A stretch of 64,000 nucleotides of DNA. Source: JBBSDP01 sp038240605. Its GTDB lineage: Bacteria; Planctomycetota; Phycisphaerae; Tepidisphaerales; Tepidisphaeraceae. Of this stretch, positions 16,063 to 24,512 are shown one piece after another. How positions within the stretch are numbered: position 1 is the first letter of the stretch; the number at the start of each line of letters is the position of its first letter. The notes beneath the pieces are model-generated. The model was not told the DNA's origin and did no database searches. It saw only the letters and a list, made by a program, of their open reading frames with translations. Location of the stretch: positions 1-64,000 of the forward strand of contig JBBSDP010000009.1 in the NCBI GenBank assembly GCA_038240605.1. Direction: 5' to 3'. Position numbers and translations under genes: made by a program.

Positions 16063-16701
16063 ATGTGCACCGAACGACGCAGACGGAACCGAAGCGGCTT
16101 TACCCTCATTGAGCTTCTGGTGGTGATCGGGCTCATCGCGCTGCTGATCGGGATGCTCCTTCCCGCATTGGCCAAGGCGCGACAACAGGCCCAGATGGTG
16201 CAGTGCCGCTCCAACATGCGGCAGGTCGGGATCTACCTGCTCGGTTATGCCAACCAGTGGAACGGCGCCATGTTCCCGCCGCACCTCGGAGACAACCAGC
16301 CGACGACCAATCGTTGGCCGGTCTTCGTTTTCGACCCGCCGATCTACGACCCGCCCATCATGTTCTGCCCCAGCGACCTCGATCCGTCCTACGAACATTC
16401 CTACATCCTCAATGCCCACATCCCCGAGCGGAAGGTGACGTACTCCAACACGCAGCTTCCCGGCCTCAGCCCCTGCGACGTGATCGTCATGGGGGAAAAG
16501 GTCACCAGCATCCCCGACTATTACATGGACCCGGGCGACTACGCCGGCAAGGTGGAGTTTTACCGGCACGGCGCGTTCTACGGATCCAACTACCTCTTCC
16601 TCGACCTGCACGTGGATACGCAGCTCCCCCGCGCCGCCAACACCGGGATCGATCCGTGGGACACGGTAGAGGTTCCCCTTCCCCCGCCGCCCGAATCGTG
16701 A
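16063..16701 (+). CDS. Type II secretion-type pseudopilin
   Basis: A 212-aa protein. The prepilin cleavage/methylation site is RSGFTLIELLVVIGLIALLIGM at the N-terminus, with a glycine at -1 and glutamate at +5, followed by the long amphipathic helix PALAKARQQAQMVQCRSNMRQV. The C-terminal part has the planctomycetal H-x9-DG-type layout (FYRHGAFYGSNYLFLDLHVD), here lacking the exact DG. Such proteins are abundant in planctomycetes and probably assemble as minor pilins. I chose the ATG at 16063 because AAGGAG lies 8 nt upstream; the adjacent GTG at 16060 is an alternative. A related protein is encoded at 58033. Confidence 0.88.
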   Translation: MCTERRRRNRSGFTLIELLVVIGLIALLIGMLLPALAKARQQAQMVQCRSNMRQVGIYLLGYANQWNGAMFPPHLGDNQPTTNRWPVFVFDPPIYDPPIMFCPSDLDPSYEHSYILNAHIPERKVTYSNTQLPGLSPCDVIVMGEKVTSIPDYYMDPGDYAGKVEFYRHGAFYGSNYLFLDLHVDTQLPRAANTGIDPWDTVEVPLPPPPES

Positions 16702-16730
16702 GCCGCGCGGTCATGCGCGTTCGTCAATGA

Positions 16731-17807
16731 TCACAACGTAACGCCCGGCCCGGCCGTTGAGCGAATCTCCACGACCCTGCCGCTCCGCGCCGACTCCACC
16801 GCCGCCAGCAGGATTTCCGTCACGTGACGCGCGGCATACGCATTGGATAACGGCGGCTGAACGCCCTTCTCGATGCAATCCAGGAAATGAGCGTGCGCCG
16901 AGCCGACGCGACGCGTGATGCTCACCGCTTCGGCATTCACCGGCGCATCGTCGCGGTCGTAGGCGAGCGGCGTGAATCGCGTCGCCGGCGCGCCGCCCGT
17001 CCCCGGCACCACGTATTTGCCCGCGACGCCGTGCAGGGAGAATTCCCATGTGCGCGCCGGATCGCACCAGCTTGTCTGCGCGGTGGCAATCGCGCCGGTG
17101 GCGGTGGTCATCACCACCGTGGCGGTGTCTTCCAGTTCCGTTGGCTTGGCGAACGTCGAGGTCATCGCGGTCACGCGCCGGACCGTTCCCATCATCGCGA
17201 CCAGATGTGCGACGGCGTAGACGCCCATGTCGAACAACGCGCCAACCTCGGCCTGCTTTGCATCATAGAACCAAAGGTCCGCGGGCTCAGGCTCCCCGAA
17301 AAATTGCGCCACTTCGCGATAGTAGACGTCCGGCCCGCCGTGCGACGTGTGCGCATGTCCCGCCGACAGCGCCCCCACCGCGCCGGCGGTGATCTGTCGG
17401 TGCAGGGTATGAAACACGTCGGGGAAATGGGGCAGACAGAACGCAATTCGGTCCGGCCGCGCCTCGGCTGCCGCTACAAATGCATCGGCCTCCGCGGCAT
17501 CAGCGCAGAGCGGCTTCTGCACGAAAACGTGTTTTCCCGCGTTCAGTGCGTCGATCGCCCAGCGCACGTGCTGCGGATGGGGCGTGGCGATGATCACCGC
17601 ATCGATTTGATCGTCGGCAATCACATCCTCGTACCGAGTCGTCACCCGCGGTACATCGAAGCGCTCCCGGAGCATGCGCAGGCGCGATTCCTTTCGGCCG
17701 GCGATCAGCGTCACCCGGGCCCGCCCCGACTCCGCCGTCAGCTCCGGCAGGTGAAGTTTCAGTGCGATTCCCCCCGCGCCGATGATGCCAAATCGAACTG
17801 GTTTCAT
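16731..17807 (-). CDS. Gfo/Idh/MocA-family NAD(P)-dependent oxidoreductase
   Basis: A 358-aa two-domain dehydrogenase. The Rossmann motif GIIGAGGIA is at residues 8-16, followed by the family's AVIIATPHPQH and HVFVQKPLC (the EKP-like catalytic lysine, about residue 97). The second alpha/beta domain begins around residue 125. These enzymes oxidise or epimerise sugars, inositols or dehydrated sugars; the substrate is not predictable here. It stands alone between a convergent pseudopilin gene and an intergenic palindrome. The ATG at 17807 lacks a clear ribosome site but starts right at the first beta strand. Confidence 0.9.
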   Translation of the reverse strand: MKPVRFGIIGAGGIALKLHLPELTAESGRARVTLIAGRKESRLRMLRERFDVPRVTTRYEDVIADDQIDAVIIATPHPQHVRWAIDALNAGKHVFVQKPLCADAAEADAFVAAAEARPDRIAFCLPHFPDVFHTLHRQITAGAVGALSAGHAHTSHGGPDVYYREVAQFFGEPEPADLWFYDAKQAEVGALFDMGVYAVAHLVAMMGTVRRVTAMTSTFAKPTELEDTATVVMTTATGAIATAQTSWCDPARTWEFSLHGVAGKYVVPGTGGAPATRFTPLAYDRDDAPVNAEAVSITRRVGSAHAHFLDCIEKGVQPPLSNAYAARHVTEILLAAVESARSGRVVEIRSTAGPGVTL

Positions 17808-17817
17808 GAATCGAACG

Positions 17818-17880
17818 TGGCACGAGCGCCTCGCCCGAGCAGGATTTCTTCAAAACCGCATGGGCGAGGCGCCCATGCCA
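17818..17880. repeat. Palindromic repeat, family A (GCGCCTCGCCC)
   Basis: TGGCACGAGCGCCTCGCCC (17818-17836) pairs with GGGCGAGGCGCCCATGCCA (17862-17880). It is the same family as 35110-35169. It sits in the upstream gap of the oxidoreductase. Confidence 0.7.
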
Positions 17881-17887
17881 TAATAAT

Positions 17888-17947
17888 TTACAGCGCCATG
17901 AGCCTTCCGGCGACGACGATGCTGATGCCGAGGATCACCGCCGCCAT
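17888..17947 (-). CDS. Possible 19-aa single-helix membrane peptide
   Basis: The short frame starting MAAVILGISIVVAGRLMAL ends at TAA 17888. It is almost entirely a hydrophobic helix, and GAGGCG lies about 5 nt before the ATG at 17947. It sits right behind higA. It could be a genuine micropeptide or chance. I see no homologue in the window. Confidence 0.2.
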   Translation of the reverse strand: MAAVILGISIVVAGRLMAL

Positions 17948-17975
17948 CACGATCGCCTCAATTGGTTGACCATTC

Positions 17976-18392
17976 TTAAAAGAACAGGTCCACTCCGACC
18001 CCGAAGTATTTGGAGAGAGTGCGGATGTGCGCCTTGCTCAGCTCTCGCTCGCTGTTGAGGATCTTTGACCCGAGCGAGCGTTCGCCGAGAAGCCGACCGA
18101 GTTCGGACGCGCTCATCTCGTGCTCTGCCATCAGGGCGTGGAGCGCGGCAATCGGCGTGACCTTGGGTGCTTTAAACTCTACGTCCTCGTAGGCGGCAAA
18201 AAGGATCGTCAGCGTTTCCAAATATTCCTTTTGGCCGCGAGAGAGTTTGGGGATGCAGGTCAGCGCGTCGATCGCCTCCTGCATGTTGTCGTAATCGATC
18301 TGATCCTTGATTGCGCGAGGCGGATGCATGCGCACGAGTTCGTTGAAATCGGTCGGAAGGGCGGCGGTGCAATGGGGGCTTACTCGCGGCAT
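17976..18392 (-). CDS. higA: HigA-type antitoxin with XRE helix-turn-helix
   Basis: A 138-aa protein with an N-terminal segment (about 1-80) of the HigA/YgjM-like type, rich in helices (PTDFNELVRMHPPRAIKD; LSRGQKEYLETLTIL). The C-terminal XRE domain is MSASELGRLLGERSLGSKIL...LSKAHIRTLSKYFGV. It neutralises the HigB RNase and represses the operon. It overlaps the end of higB by 13 bp, with AAGGATC upstream of its ATG at 18392, so translation is likely coupled. The longer reading frame in front of this ATG lies inside higB and is a shadow. Confidence 0.88.
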   Translation of the reverse strand: MPRVSPHCTAALPTDFNELVRMHPPRAIKDQIDYDNMQEAIDALTCIPKLSRGQKEYLETLTILFAAYEDVEFKAPKVTPIAALHALMAEHEMSASELGRLLGERSLGSKILNSERELSKAHIRTLSKYFGVGVDLFF

Positions 18393-18697
18393 AATTGATC
18401 CTTCCAGTTTTCCAAATCGTACTCGCGATGCGTCATGAACCGCTTGATGTAGACGTGGTGGCCTTCGTAAAAGATTCTCGTTACGAGGCGGTGCTTGTTG
18501 CCGCCGATGTTGAAGACCGTGACCACCAATCCTGACTTCAGCTTCACGGCGTCCGCATGTGGGTACGTCTTGCGAACGTCCTGAATGTTCGCCCATCGGG
18601 CCTTTCGGGCAATCTTCCACCAAATCGTCAGCGGTATCTCGGCTTGCGGGTGCTTCCGCCAAAAGTCCCGCAATCGGGGCTTACTGATTACCCACAT
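18380..18697 (-). CDS. higB: HigB-type mRNA interferase toxin
   Basis: A 105-aa RelE/HigB-superfamily toxin, expected to cleave mRNA on the ribosome. Recognisable blocks are FWRKHPQAEIPLTIWWKIA, WANIQDVRKTYPHADAV and VFNIGGNKHRLVTRIFYEGHHVYIKRFMTHREYD; the last is the signature of the HigB_toxin family (type II TA, toxin first). The ATG at 18697 is preceded within 6-12 nt by CATAAT, so the transcript may be nearly leaderless. It forms a bicistronic module with higA and stands between unrelated genes, as such mobile modules often do. Confidence 0.9.
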   Translation of the reverse strand: MWVISKPRLRDFWRKHPQAEIPLTIWWKIARKARWANIQDVRKTYPHADAVKLKSGLVVTVFNIGGNKHRLVTRIFYEGHHVYIKRFMTHREYDLENWKDQLCRE

Positions 18698-19212
18698 GGG
18701 TACATTATGTCATCGGCAGGCGGAAAGATCAAATTTCAAAAAGTCGGATGATCTATTATTGGGCGGCCTCTGTGGCAGCGTTAAGCCAGGGAGAAGCGGT
18801 GATGTTTACGTCGTCGCCCAATTTCTCTGGCAGTGGGGTCTGATGGATCGGCCCTGGGAAATTGGATCACAAGATCGACGTTCTGGGTGGCCCCCACAGG
18901 TCCAGATCGCGAACTATTCGCCGGCGGGCACGGACTATCAGTGCATCACGAAGATCCTGCGCCGTTCGTACACCTTCCCGTTCCCGCCGGCGCAACCATT
19001 AACGTCATTCCTTGCGGTGGATCGGCAACGGCGACGACCGGACTCCCTGAGGGGAGAGGGTTTGGGGTGAAGCCACAATGTGACACGTCGTGGCATGCCG
19101 AGCCAGTTCACATCGACACCTGCTCCCGGTCGAATTTCCCCGCAATTCAGTGCTTTCCCGCTCGACTTAAGCCCGCACGTTCTCGGGTCGATAATGATCC
19201 AGAGGACCCTCA
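18698..19212. other. 515-bp intergenic region, no supported gene
   Basis: A plus-strand frame crosses it (18833-19216) and ends in an ATGA overlap with the next gene, but its composition is not convincing and I find no motif in it. A stretch at 19045-19072 (CCCTGAGGGGAGAGGG...) resembles the CCTCTCCC hairpin at 48369-48394. The left end must contain the higBA promoter. Confidence 0.35.
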
Positions 19213-19647
19213 ATGACTGATGCAGAACTGGATCCGACCGGCGGCGTTTCAACTGAAGAAGATCGTCGCGAGGGGCAAGGCCCCGACCGGCGCGAGAGCG
19301 TCGTCGATCGCCGGTGCGGGTTGGATCGTCGTCGCCAGACATCAGCGGAGGCGGGCTACGAGGGCCCCGATCGGCGCAACGGCCGCGAGCGCCGCGGCAC
19401 CGGCCTCGAACGACGCCGTGGACCCGGCCGACGGCTCAGCGACGTTCGCAAGAGCGCGGAAGAGGGTGAGATGACCGCCGAGCAGTTCGAATTCGTAATG
19501 GCCATCCAGACGTACAAGAAGGTTAACAAGAAGATGTACCCCACCTGGACGGAAGTCCTGGAAGTCATGAACCAGCTCGGGTACCGCAAGGTTTTCCCGC
19601 GCGAGCTCAATCTCGAGAGTTGCCCGGAGCCGGACCTGTTCCGCTAG
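19213..19647 (+). CDS. Conserved-looking protein with DRR-rich N-terminus
   Basis: A 144-aa protein in two parts. Residues 1-85 are dominated by repeats of DRR/ERR (GPDRRES, VVDRRCG, LDRRRQ, GPDRRNGRERRG), a highly charged and probably disordered segment. Residues 88-144 form a compact domain (MTAEQFEFVMAIQTYKKVNKKMYPTWTEVLEVMNQLGYRKV) that resembles a small helical planctomycetal domain of unknown role. I do not recognise a function; nucleic-acid or polyanion binding by the arginine-rich half is a guess. GAGGACC precedes the ATG at 19213. A terminator follows at 19681. Confidence 0.75.
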   Translation: MTDAELDPTGGVSTEEDRREGQGPDRRESVVDRRCGLDRRRQTSAEAGYEGPDRRNGRERRGTGLERRRGPGRRLSDVRKSAEEGEMTAEQFEFVMAIQTYKKVNKKMYPTWTEVLEVMNQLGYRKVFPRELNLESCPEPDLFR

Positions 19648-19680
19648 TGATCGAGCCATGGAAAATGGAATACCACAATG

Positions 19681-19712
19681 CCTCGGGAACCACGTTCCCG
19701 GGGCTTTTGTGT
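19681..19712 (+). terminator. Rho-independent terminator
   Basis: CCTCGGGAAC (19681-19690) pairs with GTTCCCGGGG (19694-19703) with one G-T pair and a 3-nt loop, followed by CTTTTGTGTTT. It lies 34 bp after the DRR-rich gene. Confidence 0.75.
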
Positions 19713-19729
19713 TTGCATCAATCACTCAC

Positions 19730-21715
19730 TCATCGCGAACGACGCAGCCACATGCGGTAGCCGCCGAAGAGCACCTTCTTGATCGCCGACGGGATCGGCA
19801 CGCTGTGCGCCAGCTCGACGGCGATCGTCTGGCGGTTGCTCTCCGACAGTCGCTTAAGCGAAAGGGACGTCGGCTCCAGCTCTTCCTGCTGGAGGACGGC
19901 GGCCCCGTTCACGCCGTGCGTTGAAGCGACGGTAAGCAGCGCGGGCAGGTAATCGCGCATCACCTCGTGCTCGAACTGAAGGTTGGGCTGGAAACCGAGG
20001 TTGAACGCGGATTGGATATCGCAGGTCACCGATGCACGCCGGGACGCGACGCGCTTTGCGCAGGCGGCGACCAGCAGCGCCATCGCTTTCACGTCCAGGT
20101 AACGCAGCGCGCTGTCGATGGAATCGGCGAAGGCCGAGCGGCGAAACAGGAATCGTCCATATCCGAGCGGACGATGCGTCGCGTAGCCGACGTAGTCCAG
20201 CTCGTCCTGCAAATCGTGGAAGGTGGTGCCGTCGCTGGCATGGCGATAGAGGGCGTTGCTGATGGCGACGCCGGCCTCGGGATTGCGAGCCAGCGCCCCC
20301 ACCAGGCTTTGAACATGCTCGGCGAAAAGCTCTTCGTCGGGTGCTACGAACGCGAACAGCGCGTCGGCGGCGGGGAGTCCTCGGATCGCTTCGTTGAAGA
20401 TCTCGCCGAGGCGGACCGACTTCCGAACGCGCCCGGCGGGATCGCGCTCGAAAAAGCTCACGCCGCGCACTTCCAACGCCACGCCCGCGGCGGCAATCGC
20501 CGCGCGAATCGCGTTCCCGTTTTCCTCAAGTTCCAGGGGATCGACGAGCAGCACCGGCCGGCAATTGGGATATCGTTGCGTCTTGGCGCTGGCGAGGTGC
20601 CGCGCCAAAACTGCTGGATCGAAACGCGGCATCAGCATGAAGAGCGTCACCGGCCGCGACGCATCCGCCGGTGCGTAGAGCCGCTCCAACTGCCGGCGTC
20701 GCTCACTGAGTCCCTCGTACAGGTGAACGACGCTCTGATCGAGCGAGAACTGCCGGCGGAAGATCGCCTGCGCTTCCCGCGCCATCGCCAGGGCCTGCTC
20801 GGGATGTTCCTTGATCCACTGCACGTGCCGAAGGACGGTCTTGCAGACGTCGTCCGTCGGCTGCCGCGCGTCGATGTAGAGGAGCGTCTCGCCGAAATGG
20901 CGTCGGGCGAAGGGATTTTCGTCGCAGATGATAAACGCGCCGCCGGCCAGGCCCTCGAAAAGCCGGTTGGACATCAGCTCCGATTGCTTGTGGGCATCGG
21001 AAGAGAGGACCAGGGCGATGCCGCTCTTGTTGATCTCCGAGAGGATGGAGACGCCGTCGAACGGGATCGGACCCGAGTAGCTCTGGTACCCTTCCCACAC
21101 GTTCACGCCCTGGAAGATACGCGGCCCGAAGATGCGCAGGTCGCCGGTCGGGTCCAGCAGGTTGAGCAGCTCCTGGTGCCGCCCCTTCTTCTTGCCGAGC
21201 CGTTCCCAGTTCACCCCGGCGTAGAAGATCTTTCGGTCGCCGAGCGTCGGCTCGTGGATCGGCTCGGAGAGGGAGTGATACAGCGTAAACGCCGCGGGGA
21301 CGCGCGTCGGATCGCTGGCGATCATCCGGCGAACGTGATCGTCAGTCCAGGTCGCCGAGCAGCTCAGGAAATCATCGTGCGTCAGCAGGTGCCGGGAGAA
21401 TCTTCGATATCCCCAGTCGTGATAAAATTGAACCGGGTTCCAGAGGGCGACGAACGAGAAGATGTCATACGCCTTGGGCGTCTCGAAGTGCAGGTGGATG
21501 ACGAAGTCCACATCCGCCTGCGTGAGGCGCTGGTGCGGCGGATCGAGGAGCCTTCCGTCCGGCGCGATCTCGACACACTCCAGCCCCAGCGATTTGGCGG
21601 TGACTTTGAGGCGGGCGACGTTCTCATCTTCCGCGGCTTTGATCTTGGGCCAAAGCTTGACGACCGCAAACCGGCCGACACATCCTGCCGGAATCTTGAA
21701 TGCAGCACGATCCAT
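19730..21715 (-). CDS. Two-domain glycosyltransferase (CgeB-like plus GT2-like region)
   Basis: About 661 aa. The first half (residues about 1-345) looks like a GT-B glycosyltransferase with a glycosyltransferase-family-1/CgeB-like C-lobe: FYAGVNWERLGKKKGRHQELL, then KQSELMSNRLFEGLAGGAFIICDENPFARRHFG, the usual donor-binding stretch. The second half (about 355-560) has features of a degenerate GT-A domain (PVTLFMLMPRFDPAVLARHL, FVAPDEELFAEHV, GVAISNALY). It probably builds a cell-surface glycan. I chose the ATG at 21715, where the conserved fold begins; a GTG at 21772 is an alternative. It lies 69 bp downstream of the epimerase gene on the same strand, a probable operon. Confidence 0.8.
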   Translation of the reverse strand: MDRAAFKIPAGCVGRFAVVKLWPKIKAAEDENVARLKVTAKSLGLECVEIAPDGRLLDPPHQRLTQADVDFVIHLHFETPKAYDIFSFVALWNPVQFYHDWGYRRFSRHLLTHDDFLSCSATWTDDHVRRMIASDPTRVPAAFTLYHSLSEPIHEPTLGDRKIFYAGVNWERLGKKKGRHQELLNLLDPTGDLRIFGPRIFQGVNVWEGYQSYSGPIPFDGVSILSEINKSGIALVLSSDAHKQSELMSNRLFEGLAGGAFIICDENPFARRHFGETLLYIDARQPTDDVCKTVLRHVQWIKEHPEQALAMAREAQAIFRRQFSLDQSVVHLYEGLSERRRQLERLYAPADASRPVTLFMLMPRFDPAVLARHLASAKTQRYPNCRPVLLVDPLELEENGNAIRAAIAAAGVALEVRGVSFFERDPAGRVRKSVRLGEIFNEAIRGLPAADALFAFVAPDEELFAEHVQSLVGALARNPEAGVAISNALYRHASDGTTFHDLQDELDYVGYATHRPLGYGRFLFRRSAFADSIDSALRYLDVKAMALLVAACAKRVASRRASVTCDIQSAFNLGFQPNLQFEHEVMRDYLPALLTVASTHGVNGAAVLQQEELEPTSLSLKRLSESNRQTIAVELAHSVPIPSAIKKVLFGGYRMWLRRSR

Positions 21716-21784
21716 AGGAGTGATTCCGCGCGCGACAGCCGCGTCTGCCCGCGCCCGCGCGCCCATCTGCACACAAGCTCGTTC

Positions 21785-22777
21785 TTACCGCGCCGCCGGT
21801 TGATGGCCAAAATACGCCAGCGCCCTGCGAATGCCTTCCTCGAACGGCGTCTGGTACTGGAAGCCCAACGCCTTCTGCTTCTGCGTATCCCCGCCGCGCG
21901 CGAAGACTCCTTCCGGCTTGGTCGAGAGCCCCACCACTTCCGGCTCATACCCGGCGATCTTCGCCGCCTTGGCCGCGAATTGCTTGAAGCTGGTGAAGAT
22001 CCCGGTCGAGAGGTTGACGGCGCTTCCGTCATTGATCCGGTCCATCGTGGCGATGACGCCGCGCACGCAATCATCGATGTGGATGAAGTCGCGCATCTGG
22101 TCGCCCGTCCCCCACACGTTCAGCCGTTTCGCCCCCAGGTTATCCAGCACGCGTTTGCAGATGCTCGGGAAGGGGTAGGCCTTGTCCTGGTCTTCGCCAT
22201 AGCCGGAGAAGGGGCGATAGGTGACCGACTTGATCCCATGTTTCTCGTAGGCGAGCCGGGCGAGATATTCGTGGGTGAGCTTGGCCCAGCCGTAGCTCAT
22301 GTCCGGCATGCCCAGGTCCGATTCGAAGCCGATCATGTCCTCGGTCAGCAGCACGTAATTGTCTTTGCGCTGGAACTTGATGGGGTAAGCCGCACTGGAG
22401 CTGAAGCAGACGGTTTTGCCCGGCTTGGTCCGCTTCGCCCACTGCCAGTAGGCCGAATCGATCGAGAGGTCTTCGGCAACGGCCAGCGGATTGTTCTCGA
22501 TCATTTCCCGCCCCCCCACCATCGCCGCCAGGTGAAGGGCGTAATCAAAATCGGTGTCAGCGACGCGCTGGAAGTATGTGCGACAGTCTTCCTTGTAGTA
22601 ATGGAAGTTCTTGTAATCCAGAGGGTTAAAGAGCGGCCAGCCCGCCGTGACATCGATCCCGCCGGTGAGCGGCTCAATGCTGTCGACGCAGTGGACCTCG
22701 TCCCCGGCGGTAAGCAATTGGTGGCCGAAATGGCGGCCGACAAAGCCGGCGCCGCCGGTAATCAGAATCTTGCGCAT
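21785..22777 (-). CDS. NAD-dependent epimerase/dehydratase (extended SDR)
   Basis: A 330-aa sugar-nucleotide-modifying enzyme. The Rossmann motif ITGGAGFVGRHF is at the N-terminus, the catalytic YGWAK (YxxxK) follows MPDMS at about residue 165, and VCFSSSAAYP supplies the catalytic Ser/Thr region. The C-terminal half has NVWGTGDQMRDFIHIDDCV, typical of UDP/GDP-sugar epimerases. It is most like GDP-mannose/GDP-sugar epimerases, but the substrate cannot be fixed. I chose the ATG at 22777 because the fold begins there; upstream residues are non-conserved. It probably supplies an activated sugar to the glycosyltransferase that follows. Confidence 0.88.
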   Translation of the reverse strand: MRKILITGGAGFVGRHFGHQLLTAGDEVHCVDSIEPLTGGIDVTAGWPLFNPLDYKNFHYYKEDCRTYFQRVADTDFDYALHLAAMVGGREMIENNPLAVAEDLSIDSAYWQWAKRTKPGKTVCFSSSAAYPIKFQRKDNYVLLTEDMIGFESDLGMPDMSYGWAKLTHEYLARLAYEKHGIKSVTYRPFSGYGEDQDKAYPFPSICKRVLDNLGAKRLNVWGTGDQMRDFIHIDDCVRGVIATMDRINDGSAVNLSTGIFTSFKQFAAKAAKIAGYEPEVVGLSTKPEGVFARGGDTQKQKALGFQYQTPFEEGIRRALAYFGHQPAAR

Positions 22778-22961
22778 ACCTGGCTCAAAAATCCTGGCGA
22801 ATGACCCAGTGGAAAACCGGGAATATAGCGGTCGGGAAACGCGGCTACAACTGACCCGAACGGATCGCAAATCGGGGCGGAAAGCTGAACGGCGGTAGAA
22901 TGGCTCGCGAAGCGTCGTTGACGGTTCGGTGGGAACTTCCTCGAAGAGAGATGGAGGTCAC

Positions 22962-24362
22962 ATGCGGCAACGGAAAGCTCGTCGAATCGGCATGCTCATG
23001 GCCACGGTTCTCCTGTATGGTCTTCTCTTCACGCCTGGCGTCGCCCGCGCCGAGACTGACTCGTTTGTGGGTCGATACGTCTCGGACCGTCTGACGCTGA
23101 AGCTCGTTGCGAAGAACGACGCTTCCTACTCGGGCGAGATCCATTTCAACGGAAAGACCTTTCCGGCTGAGGCACATCGTTCGGCCGACCAACTTCGAGG
23201 CACGTTCGAAAACGAAGGGGATTCCTTCGAATTCACCGCGTCGCTCGATGGAGATGCGCTCACGCTCAATACCGGCGGTGCGACATACCACCTCCATCGG
23301 GCGGTGGACGGTGGAGCGGATCAGGCGACGGTGGCTTTTACGATTCGCGATGAACAGCCGGACATGCGCTGCGATGCCGTCCACTTGCGGGTGCCAAATG
23401 GCTGGCGGGCGAGTGGGCGCATCGGGTGGTCGATGGCGGCCCTGTCGCCCGCCAAACCGTTCATATTCGCCAGCAACCCGCGTGGATTGGAGACGTGGGC
23501 GTTCTATCCCGTACAAACTTTTGTCTGGCGCGACAACTTCGATCTCTTCGGCCTTTCGTTTCCGCTGAAGCTGGGGGACGCCGACCCGGTGACGGGCGAA
23601 GAGATCGAACGGCCGATCGAGAACGCCGCGGATTGCGTCAGCCAGGTCATCGTGCCGCGCTTTCGCAAGGACCTGGCCAACGCCAGGGTGGCGTCGACCC
23701 GCGATTACACCGTGGAGGAAGCACATGACGCCGTGAAGCGGTTCGCCGCCTGGGATGTCATGGGGCTGAACCCGCAGCTTAAAGCGGTGCGGAAAGCCGT
23801 CGTTGTCCGATTCGAGTACCCGCTCCAGGACAAGATCGTTCAGGAAGATGTCCTTTGCGTCGTGACTTACGTCGATCTGCCGAGCCAAAACCTGGGCGTC
23901 TGTCACATCTGGCAAATCGACTACACGGCTTCCTTCCGCGCCGAAAAGGGAAAGCTCGACGATACGGCCAAAGTCGCGGACGCGATCGCGCGCTCGGTAC
24001 AGCTCGATCCGGAATGGATGAAGAAGGGATCGGCGGTTCAACAGCGGATCGTGCAGTCCTATGCCAGCCGTCTGATTGCCCTGGCCCAGGCTCGGCAGGC
24101 GGATATTCGGGCGCGGGCAAATTCGGCGATCTTCGACATGACGCAGGCGAGCCTGAAACGCCGCAAGGCACTACAGGATGAACAGTTCAACGGCTTTTCG
24201 CTGGCCCTGAATGGAATGGGCTCTTTCAAGACGCCGGATGGGCAGACCGTGACCGCGCCGCTGGCCCCCGCTGGCCAGGGCGTCTGGCGGGGACCGGATG
24301 GCGGTTTCAAGAACGGCGCCACGAGCCCCGGCAGCAATTATCAGCAGTTAACGCCGCAATGA
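22962..24362 (+). CDS. Secreted protein of unknown function
   Basis: A 466-aa protein with a Sec signal peptide (basic RQRKARRIG, hydrophobic MLMATVLLYGLLF, cleavage near VARA-E). Residues 28-120 look like a small beta-sandwich (FVGRYVSDRLTLKLV...YSGEIHFNGKTFP), the pattern of lipocalin-like or TonB-box-adjacent domains. The middle is of unknown fold, and the last third is helical and rich in Gln/Arg/Ala (RQADIRARANSAIFDMTQASLKRR), ending in a Gly/Pro-rich tail. GGAGGTC precedes the ATG at 22962, which decides the start. It is divergent from the epimerase gene. I do not recognise the family. Confidence 0.75.
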   Translation: MRQRKARRIGMLMATVLLYGLLFTPGVARAETDSFVGRYVSDRLTLKLVAKNDASYSGEIHFNGKTFPAEAHRSADQLRGTFENEGDSFEFTASLDGDALTLNTGGATYHLHRAVDGGADQATVAFTIRDEQPDMRCDAVHLRVPNGWRASGRIGWSMAALSPAKPFIFASNPRGLETWAFYPVQTFVWRDNFDLFGLSFPLKLGDADPVTGEEIERPIENAADCVSQVIVPRFRKDLANARVASTRDYTVEEAHDAVKRFAAWDVMGLNPQLKAVRKAVVVRFEYPLQDKIVQEDVLCVVTYVDLPSQNLGVCHIWQIDYTASFRAEKGKLDDTAKVADAIARSVQLDPEWMKKGSAVQQRIVQSYASRLIALAQARQADIRARANSAIFDMTQASLKRRKALQDEQFNGFSLALNGMGSFKTPDGQTVTAPLAPAGQGVWRGPDGGFKNGATSPGSNYQQLTPQ

Positions 24363-24512
24363 CCTCGATGCTGACGTTCTTGGAGCGGATCTGTCGCAAT
24401 GCCTAATTACGACCTGCCTTTTCGACCTGGCTTTTCACTTGCAATTCATTTCTTTGTGCGTTAGGCTGGGCGATTGTCCTGACGCAGATTCCAACAAGAA
24501 GAGGAGAATGTC

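Noticed and set aside
18833..19216. Plus-strand open frame before the DRR-rich gene with an ATGA overlap
   Set aside because: No motif, no ribosome site and mixed composition; part of it is a repeat-like stretch.
19967..22804. A 945-codon plus-strand open frame
   Set aside because: It runs antisense through the glycosyltransferase and epimerase genes. Its protein is rich in Arg/Glu/Val with no motif, the usual shadow frame in high-GC DNA.
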